A DNA stretch of 32,676 nt from JAFKKF01 sp038323025 (GTDB lineage Bacteria > Pseudomonadota > Alphaproteobacteria > Rhizobiales > Kaistiaceae): assembly GCA_038323025.1 (NCBI GenBank), contig JBBQGL010000023.1, forward strand, positions 1 to 32,676. The letters are read 5' to 3'. This document shows positions 1 through 6,464 of this stretch, in pieces. Below the pieces are notes generated by a model. The model was not told the origin of the DNA. It saw only the letters and a list, made by a program, of their open reading frames with translations, and did not search any database. Both the position numbers and the translations under genes were made by a program. Within the stretch, counting starts at the first letter, position 1. Every line of letters begins with the position of its first letter.

Positions 1-29
1 GATTGATTTCCTATTATTGAGGGTGGAGC

Positions 30-383
30 ATGCAACGAACATCGGGGGAAACAACCGCTCAACGCGGGGCTGGCGATCCGGCCGGCTCTTTTCTGACCGC
101 GCTGGTGGGGTCGGCTTTTGGAGTCACGAGTGACAACCTCCTGACGGCCGGGCGGGGCTCCGCACCGATCGCCTTTGCCAGGCAGGTCGGCATGTACCTG
201 GCGCATACCCGCCTCCATCTTCCCTTGACGGCGGCGGGCGCCCTGTTCGGGCGCGATCGAACCACCGCGGCCCATGCCTGCAAGAAGGTCGAGGACCGCC
301 GGGAGGAAGTGCGCCTCGACCTGCTCCTCGACTGCCTCGAACGGGCCATCGATGTCGGTCCCTGTCAGCGGGACCGCCAGTGA
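30..383 (+). CDS. DnaA domain IV-like helix-turn-helix protein
   Basis: A 117-residue protein whose central part resembles the DNA-binding domain IV of the replication initiator DnaA. Residues 74-89 (GRDRTTAAHACKKVED) match the DnaA signature around RDHTTVLHA, and the preceding helix (RQVGMYLAHTR) corresponds to the helix before it in DnaA. The ATPase domain is absent, so this is not an initiator; DNA binding is the likely activity. The start ATG follows a GAGGGTGGA stretch that can serve as ribosome binding site. Its stop overlaps the GTG start of the DUF6456 gene (GTGA), so the two are probably translated together. Small proteins of this kind next to DUF6456 genes are common in Hyphomicrobiales. 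Their targets are unknown to me. Confidence 0.85.
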   Translation: MQRTSGETTAQRGAGDPAGSFLTALVGSAFGVTSDNLLTAGRGSAPIAFARQVGMYLAHTRLHLPLTAAGALFGRDRTTAAHACKKVEDRREEVRLDLLLDCLERAIDVGPCQRDRQ

Positions 384-1165
384 AGGCGACCGGGACGCAC
401 CAGATCGTGAAGTTCCTGCGCCGTCTTGCCGCGCGCGGCCGGACGGAGGTCACGGGCGAACCGGCCAATCCCGGGCCGCGATTGGTCGAGGCCCTGATTA
501 GGCGCGGGCTGATTGGCGGCGGGGGAGAGCGGCCCTTCGTGTTGACCGACGTCGGCCGTTCGTTCCTTCGCCGGCACCTCGCGGGCGCGGACGCCTTCGC
601 GGCCCAGCATCAGGCCCACTCGGAGATACTGATCGATGACGAAACCGGCAGGCGCAGTTCGGCCACCGTCAATCTCGACGAAAGCCCGATTGGCCGTCTG
701 AAGCGCCAGGTGCGGGCCGACGGTCGTCCGCTGATCGACGCGGCCAAATTCGCGGCTGGCGAGAGACTGCGCGCAGACTATTCGCGCGGCGCTGTCATGC
801 CGCGGGTTACCGCCAACTGGTCGGCGACCGTAGCCGACAGCCGGCGCGATGGCGGTGCCGGAGGGATGGCCGATCTGACCGCCGCCGCCCTGGCCGCCCG
901 CCAGCGCGTCGACCGCGCGCTCGCCGCGATCGGGCCCGACTTCGGTGGAGTCCTCGTTGACTTCTGCTGCTTCCTGAAAGGCATCGAGGAGATCGAGCGG
1001 GAAAGGCGCTGGCCCGCACGCTCGGCCAAGCTCGTGATTCGCCTCGCCCTGGCGGCGCTCGCTCGCCACTACGGCCTCTCGGCGACCGCAGAAGGGCCGG
1101 GAAAGACGGGAGGGCTGCGCCATTGGGGAAGCGCCGACTATCGTCCGGTGATCGATCGGAGCTAG
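380..1165 (+). CDS. DUF6456 domain protein
   Basis: A 261-residue soluble protein starting with GTG inside the stop of the upstream HTH gene. The N-terminal 75 residues look like a small helical, winged-helix-like region (RPFVLTDVGRSFLRRHLAG). The rest matches DUF6456: a block near SPIGRLKRQ, the run ERLRADYSRG with VTANWSA, and the C-terminal signature FLKGIEEIERERRWPARSAK followed by a helix ending in ARHYG. The molecular function is not established. The coupling to a DnaA-like DNA-binding protein suggests a shared regulatory or DNA-associated role, which is inference. Its stop TAG and the stop of the convergent sufE gene share the tetranucleotide CTAG, so there is no intergenic space. Confidence 0.88.
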   Translation: MKATGTHQIVKFLRRLAARGRTEVTGEPANPGPRLVEALIRRGLIGGGGERPFVLTDVGRSFLRRHLAGADAFAAQHQAHSEILIDDETGRRSSATVNLDESPIGRLKRQVRADGRPLIDAAKFAAGERLRADYSRGAVMPRVTANWSATVADSRRDGGAGGMADLTAAALAARQRVDRALAAIGPDFGGVLVDFCCFLKGIEEIERERRWPARSAKLVIRLALAALARHYGLSATAEGPGKTGGLRHWGSADYRPVIDRS

Positions 1166-1584
1166 GTCGTCGCGATGACCGCTTGCGCGTCGGCCTGGAT
1201 GCGATCGACAAGCGCCCTGAGGCCGTTCGAGCGCTGGGCGGTCAGGTGGGCGCGAAGGTCGAGCCGGCTGAAGATCGCTTCCGCGTCCGTGGCGAGAATC
1301 TCGCGGGCGCTCTTGCCGTCAAATAGGGCGATCACGATTGCGACAAGGCCGCGCACGATCATGGCGTCGCTGTCGCCGACGAAGTGGAAGCGCGCCTCGC
1401 CGTGTTCGCTCGCTGATCGCGTGGCGAGCCAGACCTGGCTGGCGCAGCCGCGCACCTTGTTTTCCGGTGTCCGGTCCTGATCGGGGAGGGGGGCGAGGGT
1501 TCGGCCAAGCTCGATGATGTAGCGGTATCGATCCTCCCAATCGTCGAGAAGCTCGAAATCCGAGATGATCTGATCGATCTTCAT
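1162..1584 (-). CDS. sufE: SufE family cysteine desulfuration protein
   Basis: A 140-residue protein of normal SufE length. SufE accepts persulfide sulfur from the cysteine desulfurase SufS and hands it to the SufBCD scaffold for iron-sulfur cluster assembly in the cytoplasm. The N-terminus MKIDQIISDFELLDDWEDRY and the active-site loop RGCASQVW, with Cys47 as the predicted persulfide carrier, are diagnostic. The frame stays open for 48 codons upstream to an ATG at 1728, but family length and homology favour the ATG at 1584. No other suf gene is in the window, as is common for stand-alone sufE genes in this order. It converges on the DUF6456 gene with a 4-bp stop overlap. Confidence 0.93.
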   Translation of the reverse strand: MKIDQIISDFELLDDWEDRYRYIIELGRTLAPLPDQDRTPENKVRGCASQVWLATRSASEHGEARFHFVGDSDAMIVRGLVAIVIALFDGKSAREILATDAEAIFSRLDLRAHLTAQRSNGLRALVDRIQADAQAVIATT

Positions 1585-1746
1585 GAGACCTGGATTGGGC
1601 GCGTGGCTCTGCCGCCATATAGCGCAGGCGGCGGCATCACGAAACCCGAAGAAAGAACGCCGCGAGCGGCAAAGGGCAGGCAACCGCCCGCGGCGTGCGG
1701 CGAAGCAGGCCGCAGAAGTAGATAGCAACGGTCGCGGATGCCAGTC

Positions 1747-2091
1747 TCAGGCTGCTCCGCCGGCGTGGGGATCGTGCCATGCCGGCTCGATATCCTCGCG
1801 CTTCAGGGTGTCCTGGGTCTTGTCGCTGTCTTTGCTGCCGTCGAGGTAGCGGTAGAGCATGCGCACGCCGTTCTCGGCCTTGGCAGCGAGAAGCTGAAAC
1901 GCGGCACTGCTGGTGGTGCAAACGTCGGGATTGCGGTCACAGAAGCCGGACAGGTCGGCGACGGTCGCGCGGGCGGCGACGAAAGCCTGCACCAGGGTGA
2001 CGCGCGGAGCTTCCGCACCGGTCTCAGGGTTCCCCGGGATGAACATCAGGACGACGGTCAGCCAGAAAGCCGCACGCAACAGGAAGAACAT
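1747..2091 (-). CDS. DUF5330 domain protein
   Basis: A 114-residue protein with a single N-terminal membrane segment (MFFLLRAAFWLTVVLMFIP) and a short domain holding two cysteines in the pattern SGFCDRNPDVCTTSS, then AFQLLAAKAENGVR and a polar tail. This pattern is that of DUF5330, a family I know from Hyphomicrobiales and whose function is unknown. The cysteines probably lie outside the membrane and could form a disulfide; that is inference. It lies upstream of sufE on the same strand with a gap of about 160 bp, so it need not share a transcript with it. Confidence 0.82.
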   Translation of the reverse strand: MFFLLRAAFWLTVVLMFIPGNPETGAEAPRVTLVQAFVAARATVADLSGFCDRNPDVCTTSSAAFQLLAAKAENGVRMLYRYLDGSKDSDKTQDTLKREDIEPAWHDPHAGGAA

Positions 2092-2371
2092 GACGCTGCC
2101 CTTTCAGTCGAAACGCGTCGCGATTTAACCTCGCGATCTCATTGCCGACCCTAGCATCGCCCGCTGAAAGCCCGGTTCAGCCAATGCCCGGGAATCGTCT
2201 CAAATTTTACGCATCTCCGTTTCCCCCAACGGCGGTGCGGTTCGTGGCGCCGCCGGCCCAATCCCGAACAGGCTTTATCGTTCCTTAAGGCGGGGGAAAC
2301 TAGAGTCAACAGAGTGCTGAGTTGCATCTATTGCCCGGGACATTGGTCGAGTGAGTATCGGGAGTTGACGC

Positions 2372-3310
2372 GTGCAGAATAAAACCGGCGGACGCCGCAT
2401 GGCTCGATCCGCCACCATCGAGGAAGCCACCGCGGCGGATGGGCTTGTCGCGCGGATGGTCGAGCGCGCGATCGACAATCCTGCCATGACCGGCGGGCTG
2501 TTCGTCATGGCACTCACGGCGGCTGCCATCGTGTCCAACGCGCTTGTGCTGCAGACCGGCAGGCACCCCGGACCGCTTTTCATTACGCGTCCGGATGCGG
2601 TCGAGACATCTGCGCCGGTTCCGATTCCCCGGGTTCGCATAAGCCAGCCCGAAGCGCCTGTCGTTCCCGCCCAGGCCGAGCCCGCTCCCCTCCCGGTCCA
2701 GGCTGGCGAAACGATCGACAGCAAGCAGATAGCGAAACTCCAGCGGGCGCTGACCGCCAGGGGCCTCTACCGCGGGGCCGCCGATGGAGTGCTGGGTTCG
2801 CGCACCAAGGCGGCCATCTCGGCCTTTGAAAAGGCCAATGGGCTGCCGGTCACGGGCCTGCCGAGCACGTTGCTCCTCGACACCATCGACGCCCAACCGG
2901 CCAAGGCGCCGGTCAAGCCGAAGCCCGCCGCGATGCTGCCCGCGCCGACCGACGCCCTGGTGGTCGGTTCGACGCCGCCGAAGCCGGTACCGGCCCCGCG
3001 GCCGGTCAAGACGATTGCGGCACCAGCGGACGCCGCCGAGCCCTTGCCCGTTGTCGCGCCGTCGCCCGCTGTCGTCCCCACCGCCGCGCCGGATCCGGTG
3101 GCGCTGGCGCAGCGTCATCGCCTCCAGGACGTCCAGAACATGCTGAACCGGATCGGCTACGGCCCGCTGGCGGCGAACGGCGATGCCACCGAGGAAACCG
3201 CAAACGCCATCCGTCGTTTTGAACTGGACAATGGACTGCCCATCAGCGGAACCCCCAACGAGCGCGTCATCTCCCGACTGACAGCGATCGGCGCAGCCGG
3301 TTCCGGCTGA
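2372..3310 (+). CDS. Membrane-anchored peptidoglycan-binding protein
   Basis: A 312-residue protein with a short cytoplasmic N-terminus and one membrane segment at about residues 40-60 (GGLFVMALTAAAIVSNALVL). Proline- and alanine-rich linkers separate two PG_binding_1-type domains. The first is at about 118-170 (AKLQRALTARGLYRGAADG then TKAAISAFEKANGLPVTG). The second is at about 250-306 (VQNMLNRIGYG then TANAIRRFELDNGLPISG). Such domains hold proteins to the cell wall. No catalytic domain is visible, so a structural or adaptor role is likely. The GTG start follows GGGAG at suitable spacing; an alternative ATG is at 2399. A DUF1491 gene follows 8 bp later and probably shares its transcript. 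Confidence 0.85.
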   Translation: MQNKTGGRRMARSATIEEATAADGLVARMVERAIDNPAMTGGLFVMALTAAAIVSNALVLQTGRHPGPLFITRPDAVETSAPVPIPRVRISQPEAPVVPAQAEPAPLPVQAGETIDSKQIAKLQRALTARGLYRGAADGVLGSRTKAAISAFEKANGLPVTGLPSTLLLDTIDAQPAKAPVKPKPAAMLPAPTDALVVGSTPPKPVPAPRPVKTIAAPADAAEPLPVVAPSPAVVPTAAPDPVALAQRHRLQDVQNMLNRIGYGPLAANGDATEETANAIRRFELDNGLPISGTPNERVISRLTAIGAAGSG

Positions 3311-3318
3311 CCGGGCCG

Positions 3319-3660
3319 GTGATACGGGTCACATCCGCGCTCTGGGTTTCGGCCTACGTGCGCCGCTGCTATGGCGAGGGCCTGCCGGCCGTTATTGTCA
3401 GACGTGGCGCGGAAGAGGCCGGCGCGATCATGGTAATGGTCGATCGCCTCGACAACACATCCGACCTTTATGGCCCGGCACCGCAATCGGCTTTCGTTGA
3501 AGGAACCGACGACCGGCTGTTTCAGCTTCTGCTGAAAGGCGCCGACTCGCCGGCTGTCGCGGCACGGATCGAAAAGGAGACGCGCTTCGATTCCGACGTC
3601 TGGGTCGTCGCGATCGAAGCGCGCGACGGGCGATCGCTTCTCGATACCATTCGGGACTAG
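3319..3660 (+). CDS. DUF1491 family protein
   Basis: A 113-residue protein with a GTG start. The order of conserved blocks fits DUF1491: IRVTSALWVSAYVRRC near the start, GAIMVMVDRLD with LYGPAPQS in the middle, and ETRFDSDVWVVAIEARDGR near the end. It has no signal peptide or membrane segment. The family is widespread in alphaproteobacteria and has no assigned function that I know of. It follows the peptidoglycan-binding protein by 8 bp and converges on the DUF2336 gene with a gap of only 20 bp. Confidence 0.88.
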   Translation: MIRVTSALWVSAYVRRCYGEGLPAVIVRRGAEEAGAIMVMVDRLDNTSDLYGPAPQSAFVEGTDDRLFQLLLKGADSPAVAARIEKETRFDSDVWVVAIEARDGRSLLDTIRD

Positions 3661-3680
3661 CCCGCACGTACCCGCTTGGA

Positions 3681-4880
3681 TCAGCCGCCCGACAGACGTT
3701 CCGGCCTCTGCACGGATGGCGTCGAACGTTCGCGCACGGGTTCGATGCCGCTTCGGCGGCGCTCGGCATTTTCCGCAAACAGCGGTTCATGGCGGGCCGC
3801 TAACGGGCGATGCCCGGCGCGCCAGGATTCGATCAGCGTTTCCGCAACTACAGGCTCCATGGCAGCGTAAATATCGCATACCTTGAAGAAGGCAGTGACA
3901 TCGCGGCCGACATGAGAAGTCGCCAGCAGGAAGACCTGCTGGGCCTGCGCATTTTCAAGCCCTAGCGCCTTCAACAGCACGGCCAACGGTTCCCCGGTGG
4001 CGTCGGCGAGACACCTCGTCACGAACTCCGCCGGAACTTCTGTGCCGTCGGCGATGGCGTCGACCAAACCCTTCCGATCGCCGGTACGGGCAAAGCCCAC
4101 GATCTGCGCTGCCCCGAGGATGGAGCGGAAAGCGCGGTCGAGGCGATCACCGGAGCCGCCGTAGCGCCGGACCGGTGGCCGGGTGGCGAGCTCGGCCATC
4201 ATGCGAAGCCGCGCCGGGCGGTCGAGGTCGAGGAAATTCTGGGGACCAAACCGGTTCGAGCGCAGCGAAATCGATTCGCGATGGCTGACCCAATCGGTGA
4301 GGGGGCGGGTTCCAGGTGATGCGCCCTTCACCGATGCGGGCGCTTCTAGCGAAGAGCTGTCGGCAACCGGCGCTGCATCGGTTGAATCCGGAAGGACGGT
4401 CTCGTCTGGCCGGCTAAGTGCGGCATCCATCGAATCGAGAATCCCGCTCAGATCGAGCTCGCGGCTGATACGTAGAGCCTTGGTGACGTCGCCGCTCAAC
4501 CCCGGTCGCCGCGCGATGTATCGGTGATGCTCCGGTCCGGTGGCGGCAATGATGGCTAGGAGGTCGAGGGCGCTGAGCACGGGCGACCGAACCAGGATCA
4601 GCCCGGCCACTTCGATGCGGTCCTTCCCGAGCATGCGCATCACGGAGGGAGGTGCATCCATTCGATTCGCAAGGCGTTCGGCGACGTGGACCCGGTCGGC
4701 GACGGGCACTTTCGGGAGCAGGTGGGTTACGAGTTCCTCGTACCTCCGGATTTCGTCCCGATCATGCAGGACCTCCTGGATGAAGAGGTCGGTCGTGGCG
4801 CGCAGGAGGGCCGAATCTCTCACCTGCTGGGTGGACGGGATGAAATCGGAGAAGCCCTCCGGACGAAGACGGTCGGTCAT
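3681..4880 (-). CDS. DUF2336 domain protein (HEAT-like helical repeats)
   Basis: A 399-residue, largely helical protein without signal peptide. The N-terminal half contains the DUF2336 pattern: DLFIQEVLHDRDEIRRYEEL, a block LLPKVPVADRVHVAERLA and VAGLILVRSPVLSALDLLAI followed by YIARRPGLSG, which resembles repeated HEAT-type helical pairs. A low-complexity acidic and serine-rich linker lies near residues 165-200. The C-terminal half contains RPARLRMMAELATRPPVRR and a long helical stretch, as in longer family members. Such proteins are usually thought to be scaffolds; no activity is established. A CtrA-like element lies 55-70 bp upstream of the ATG. Confidence 0.85.
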   Translation of the reverse strand: MTDRLRPEGFSDFIPSTQQVRDSALLRATTDLFIQEVLHDRDEIRRYEELVTHLLPKVPVADRVHVAERLANRMDAPPSVMRMLGKDRIEVAGLILVRSPVLSALDLLAIIAATGPEHHRYIARRPGLSGDVTKALRISRELDLSGILDSMDAALSRPDETVLPDSTDAAPVADSSSLEAPASVKGASPGTRPLTDWVSHRESISLRSNRFGPQNFLDLDRPARLRMMAELATRPPVRRYGGSGDRLDRAFRSILGAAQIVGFARTGDRKGLVDAIADGTEVPAEFVTRCLADATGEPLAVLLKALGLENAQAQQVFLLATSHVGRDVTAFFKVCDIYAAMEPVVAETLIESWRAGHRPLAARHEPLFAENAERRRSGIEPVRERSTPSVQRPERLSGG

Positions 4881-4934
4881 GCGCGCTGGTCCCTCGGGCT
4901 CAAAAACCCGGCGGCACCATTCTCCGGGGAACTC

Positions 4935-4950
4935 GTTAGCGGACTGTTAA
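4935..4950 (-). promoter_or_regulatory. Possible CtrA-binding site upstream of the DUF2336 gene
   Basis: Read on the minus strand, the element is TTAA, seven bases, CTAAC. The alphaproteobacterial cell-cycle regulator CtrA recognises TTAA-N7-TTAAC, so eight of nine bases match. It lies 55-70 bp before the start codon of the DUF2336 gene, which is a plausible promoter position. With one mismatch and no expression data the call is tentative. Confidence 0.35.
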
Positions 4951-4989
4951 CCTTGCCCCGATCTAAACTGGCTTGAGTTGATGTCAGCG

Positions 4990-5266
4990 TCCGCCGGACG
5001 GCCGGGGCGAATAATCCGGTCGCACGCTCTCGCAAGGACGTCAGATGGGCACCGTTCTCGCCTTTGGGCAGCCAGACAAAGCCAGCCAGCGCCGTGCGCG
5101 GCGCCGGCGCAATCACCGCTGTGAGATTGTTATCTTCCCCGGGGTTCGCATCGAGCGCCACGAACTGGATCTCGGCCACCGCCTCCGCAAATCCGCGGGG
5201 GAGGATCAGTTCGACGGCTTCGACGGTCTGGGCGGTAACGGGCGTCCCCGCAAAACTTCGTAGAGT
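4990..5266 (-). pseudogene. Coding-like stretch directly behind the DUF1254 stop
   Basis: The frame of the DUF1254 gene continues after its TAG without a further stop as far as 4877. From just behind the stop to about 5000 the codons end almost always in G or C and give a protein-like sequence (TPVTAQTVEAVELILPRGFA, then AEIQFVALDANPGEDNN and AGFVWLPKGENGAHL). There is no ATG; a GTG at 5179 could start a 100-residue product. After about 5000 the codons become AT-rich and irregular, as expected for the DUF2336 promoter region. It may be the remnant of a gene or a small gene with an unusual start. I do not recognise the family. Confidence 0.3.
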
Positions 5267-5818
5267 CTACAACGCGCCCGAGCAATTCGCCGTCTGCAAC
5301 GCTTCTGTTGCCCGGGCGACGACCGATCCTCCGCCGACGAAGACGCGGAGCACGGCGAAACCCTCGTCAATAGGCAACTCCACCACGATCGCCGTATCCA
5401 GGGAGGCTGGCGGATTCTGCCGCAGTCGCGCCATCTGCACCGGCGTGATGATTTCTAGGTCGAGTGCCGAACGCTCGGCCGATCGGTCATCGAGGCTGTA
5501 CACATTCCGGCCCCGCCGATCGAAGACCGCAATCGACCAGAAATCGTCGGGGAGGGTGGCTACGATCCGTACGGGATCGCTGGCGAGGGAGAATCGGCAT
5601 ACGGCGTGCAGCATGTGCGGATCGAGAGAGTCCAGGGGTTCGGCGCCCGGCGCCGCCAGCGGCAAGAGATGGAATTGCCGGTCGGCTCCGAGACTGCTCA
5701 GCCTCGCCCACGCATCCCTGGTGGAGTAATAGGGGACCAGGAAGACGACCGCGATGTGGATGACGCCGGCGAGGAGCAGGCCGCCGAAAGCGAAGATCAT
5801 CGTTCGCCTCAATGGCAT
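5267..5818 (-). CDS. DUF1254 family membrane-anchored protein
   Basis: A 183-residue protein with one N-terminal membrane segment (TMIFAFGGLLLAGVIHIAVVFLVPYY) and an exported domain with the DUF1254 features SLDPHMLHAVCRFSL, DDFWSIAVFDRRGRNVYSLDD and a C-terminal NCSGAL. It is the short, single-domain version found in Hyphomicrobiales, about half the size of the soluble DUF1254 proteins. Its ATG lies inside the end of the DUF1214 gene (10-bp overlap), so the two are translated together. The function is unknown; an envelope role is suggested by the membrane anchor and the adjacent penicillin-binding protein. Confidence 0.82.
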   Translation of the reverse strand: MPLRRTMIFAFGGLLLAGVIHIAVVFLVPYYSTRDAWARLSSLGADRQFHLLPLAAPGAEPLDSLDPHMLHAVCRFSLASDPVRIVATLPDDFWSIAVFDRRGRNVYSLDDRSAERSALDLEIITPVQMARLRQNPPASLDTAIVVELPIDEGFAVLRVFVGGGSVVARATEALQTANCSGAL

Positions 5819-6384
5819 CTCCCGCGCAGAATGCTCGGCATGATCAGATCGGCTGCCCGGCCTCCGATGGTCACCGGCGTATCGTACAAGCGCAGCATCA
5901 GCTTGAAGTGAGCGAGCGGTGCTACCGGAAGCCAGTTTCCAGGCTGTACCGCGGAACTAACCGCGATGTCGGTCGAGCCATCGGGGCGGCGAACGACCTC
6001 GCGCGAATCGAGGCTGTAGCGGCCGGCTGGCGTGGCCATCAGACGCCCGTCGGCTCCGTAGGCAGTGAGGGTCCACAATCGCGCGGTTAGCATTTGTCCG
6101 GCGACCGCATAGGTGCAGTTGCCCGCAAGCGGAACGCCGTCTGAATCGTTCTCCGAGGTGAAGGCGAGCCCCTCACCGGCGCCGAGGGGAACCTCGCCGG
6201 TGCGCGCCAGACGCGCGATCGAGTAGGGATCGGCATCGGGGCTGCCGGACAGCGGATACGCCGTCCAGGCGCCGATGGTGAGTGCATTGAACGGCGTGCC
6301 GTGGTCGACCGCGTACCACGCGGTCCCCAGACCGATAGTCGCCGCGATCACGATCGCGACGGCAATGTCGATGAGCAAACGCAA
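5809..6384 (-). CDS. DUF1214 family membrane-anchored protein
   Basis: A 191-residue protein with an N-terminal membrane segment (LLIDIAVAIVIAATIGLGTA) and an exported DUF1214-like domain. Recognisable parts are GAWTAYPLSGSPDADPYSIA, a NCTYAV block, ARLWTLTAYGADGRL and the end ILRGRCH. The frame is open upstream to 6552, but that would overlap the penicillin-binding protein gene by about 90 bp. I chose the TTG at 6384 because GAGG lies eight bases before it and the membrane segment then starts right at the N-terminus, as in homologues. It forms a unit with the overlapping DUF1254 gene. No enzymatic activity is established for either. Confidence 0.8.
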   Translation of the reverse strand: MRLLIDIAVAIVIAATIGLGTAWYAVDHGTPFNALTIGAWTAYPLSGSPDADPYSIARLARTGEVPLGAGEGLAFTSENDSDGVPLAGNCTYAVAGQMLTARLWTLTAYGADGRLMATPAGRYSLDSREVVRRPDGSTDIAVSSAVQPGNWLPVAPLAHFKLMLRLYDTPVTIGGRAADLIMPSILRGRCH

Positions 6385-6464
6385 CCGGGTGGCCTCGAAC
6401 TGTGGCGCGACGATACAGGCGGCGCACGGCTGGCGCCATCGGACGAAACGACCGGGCCTGATCG

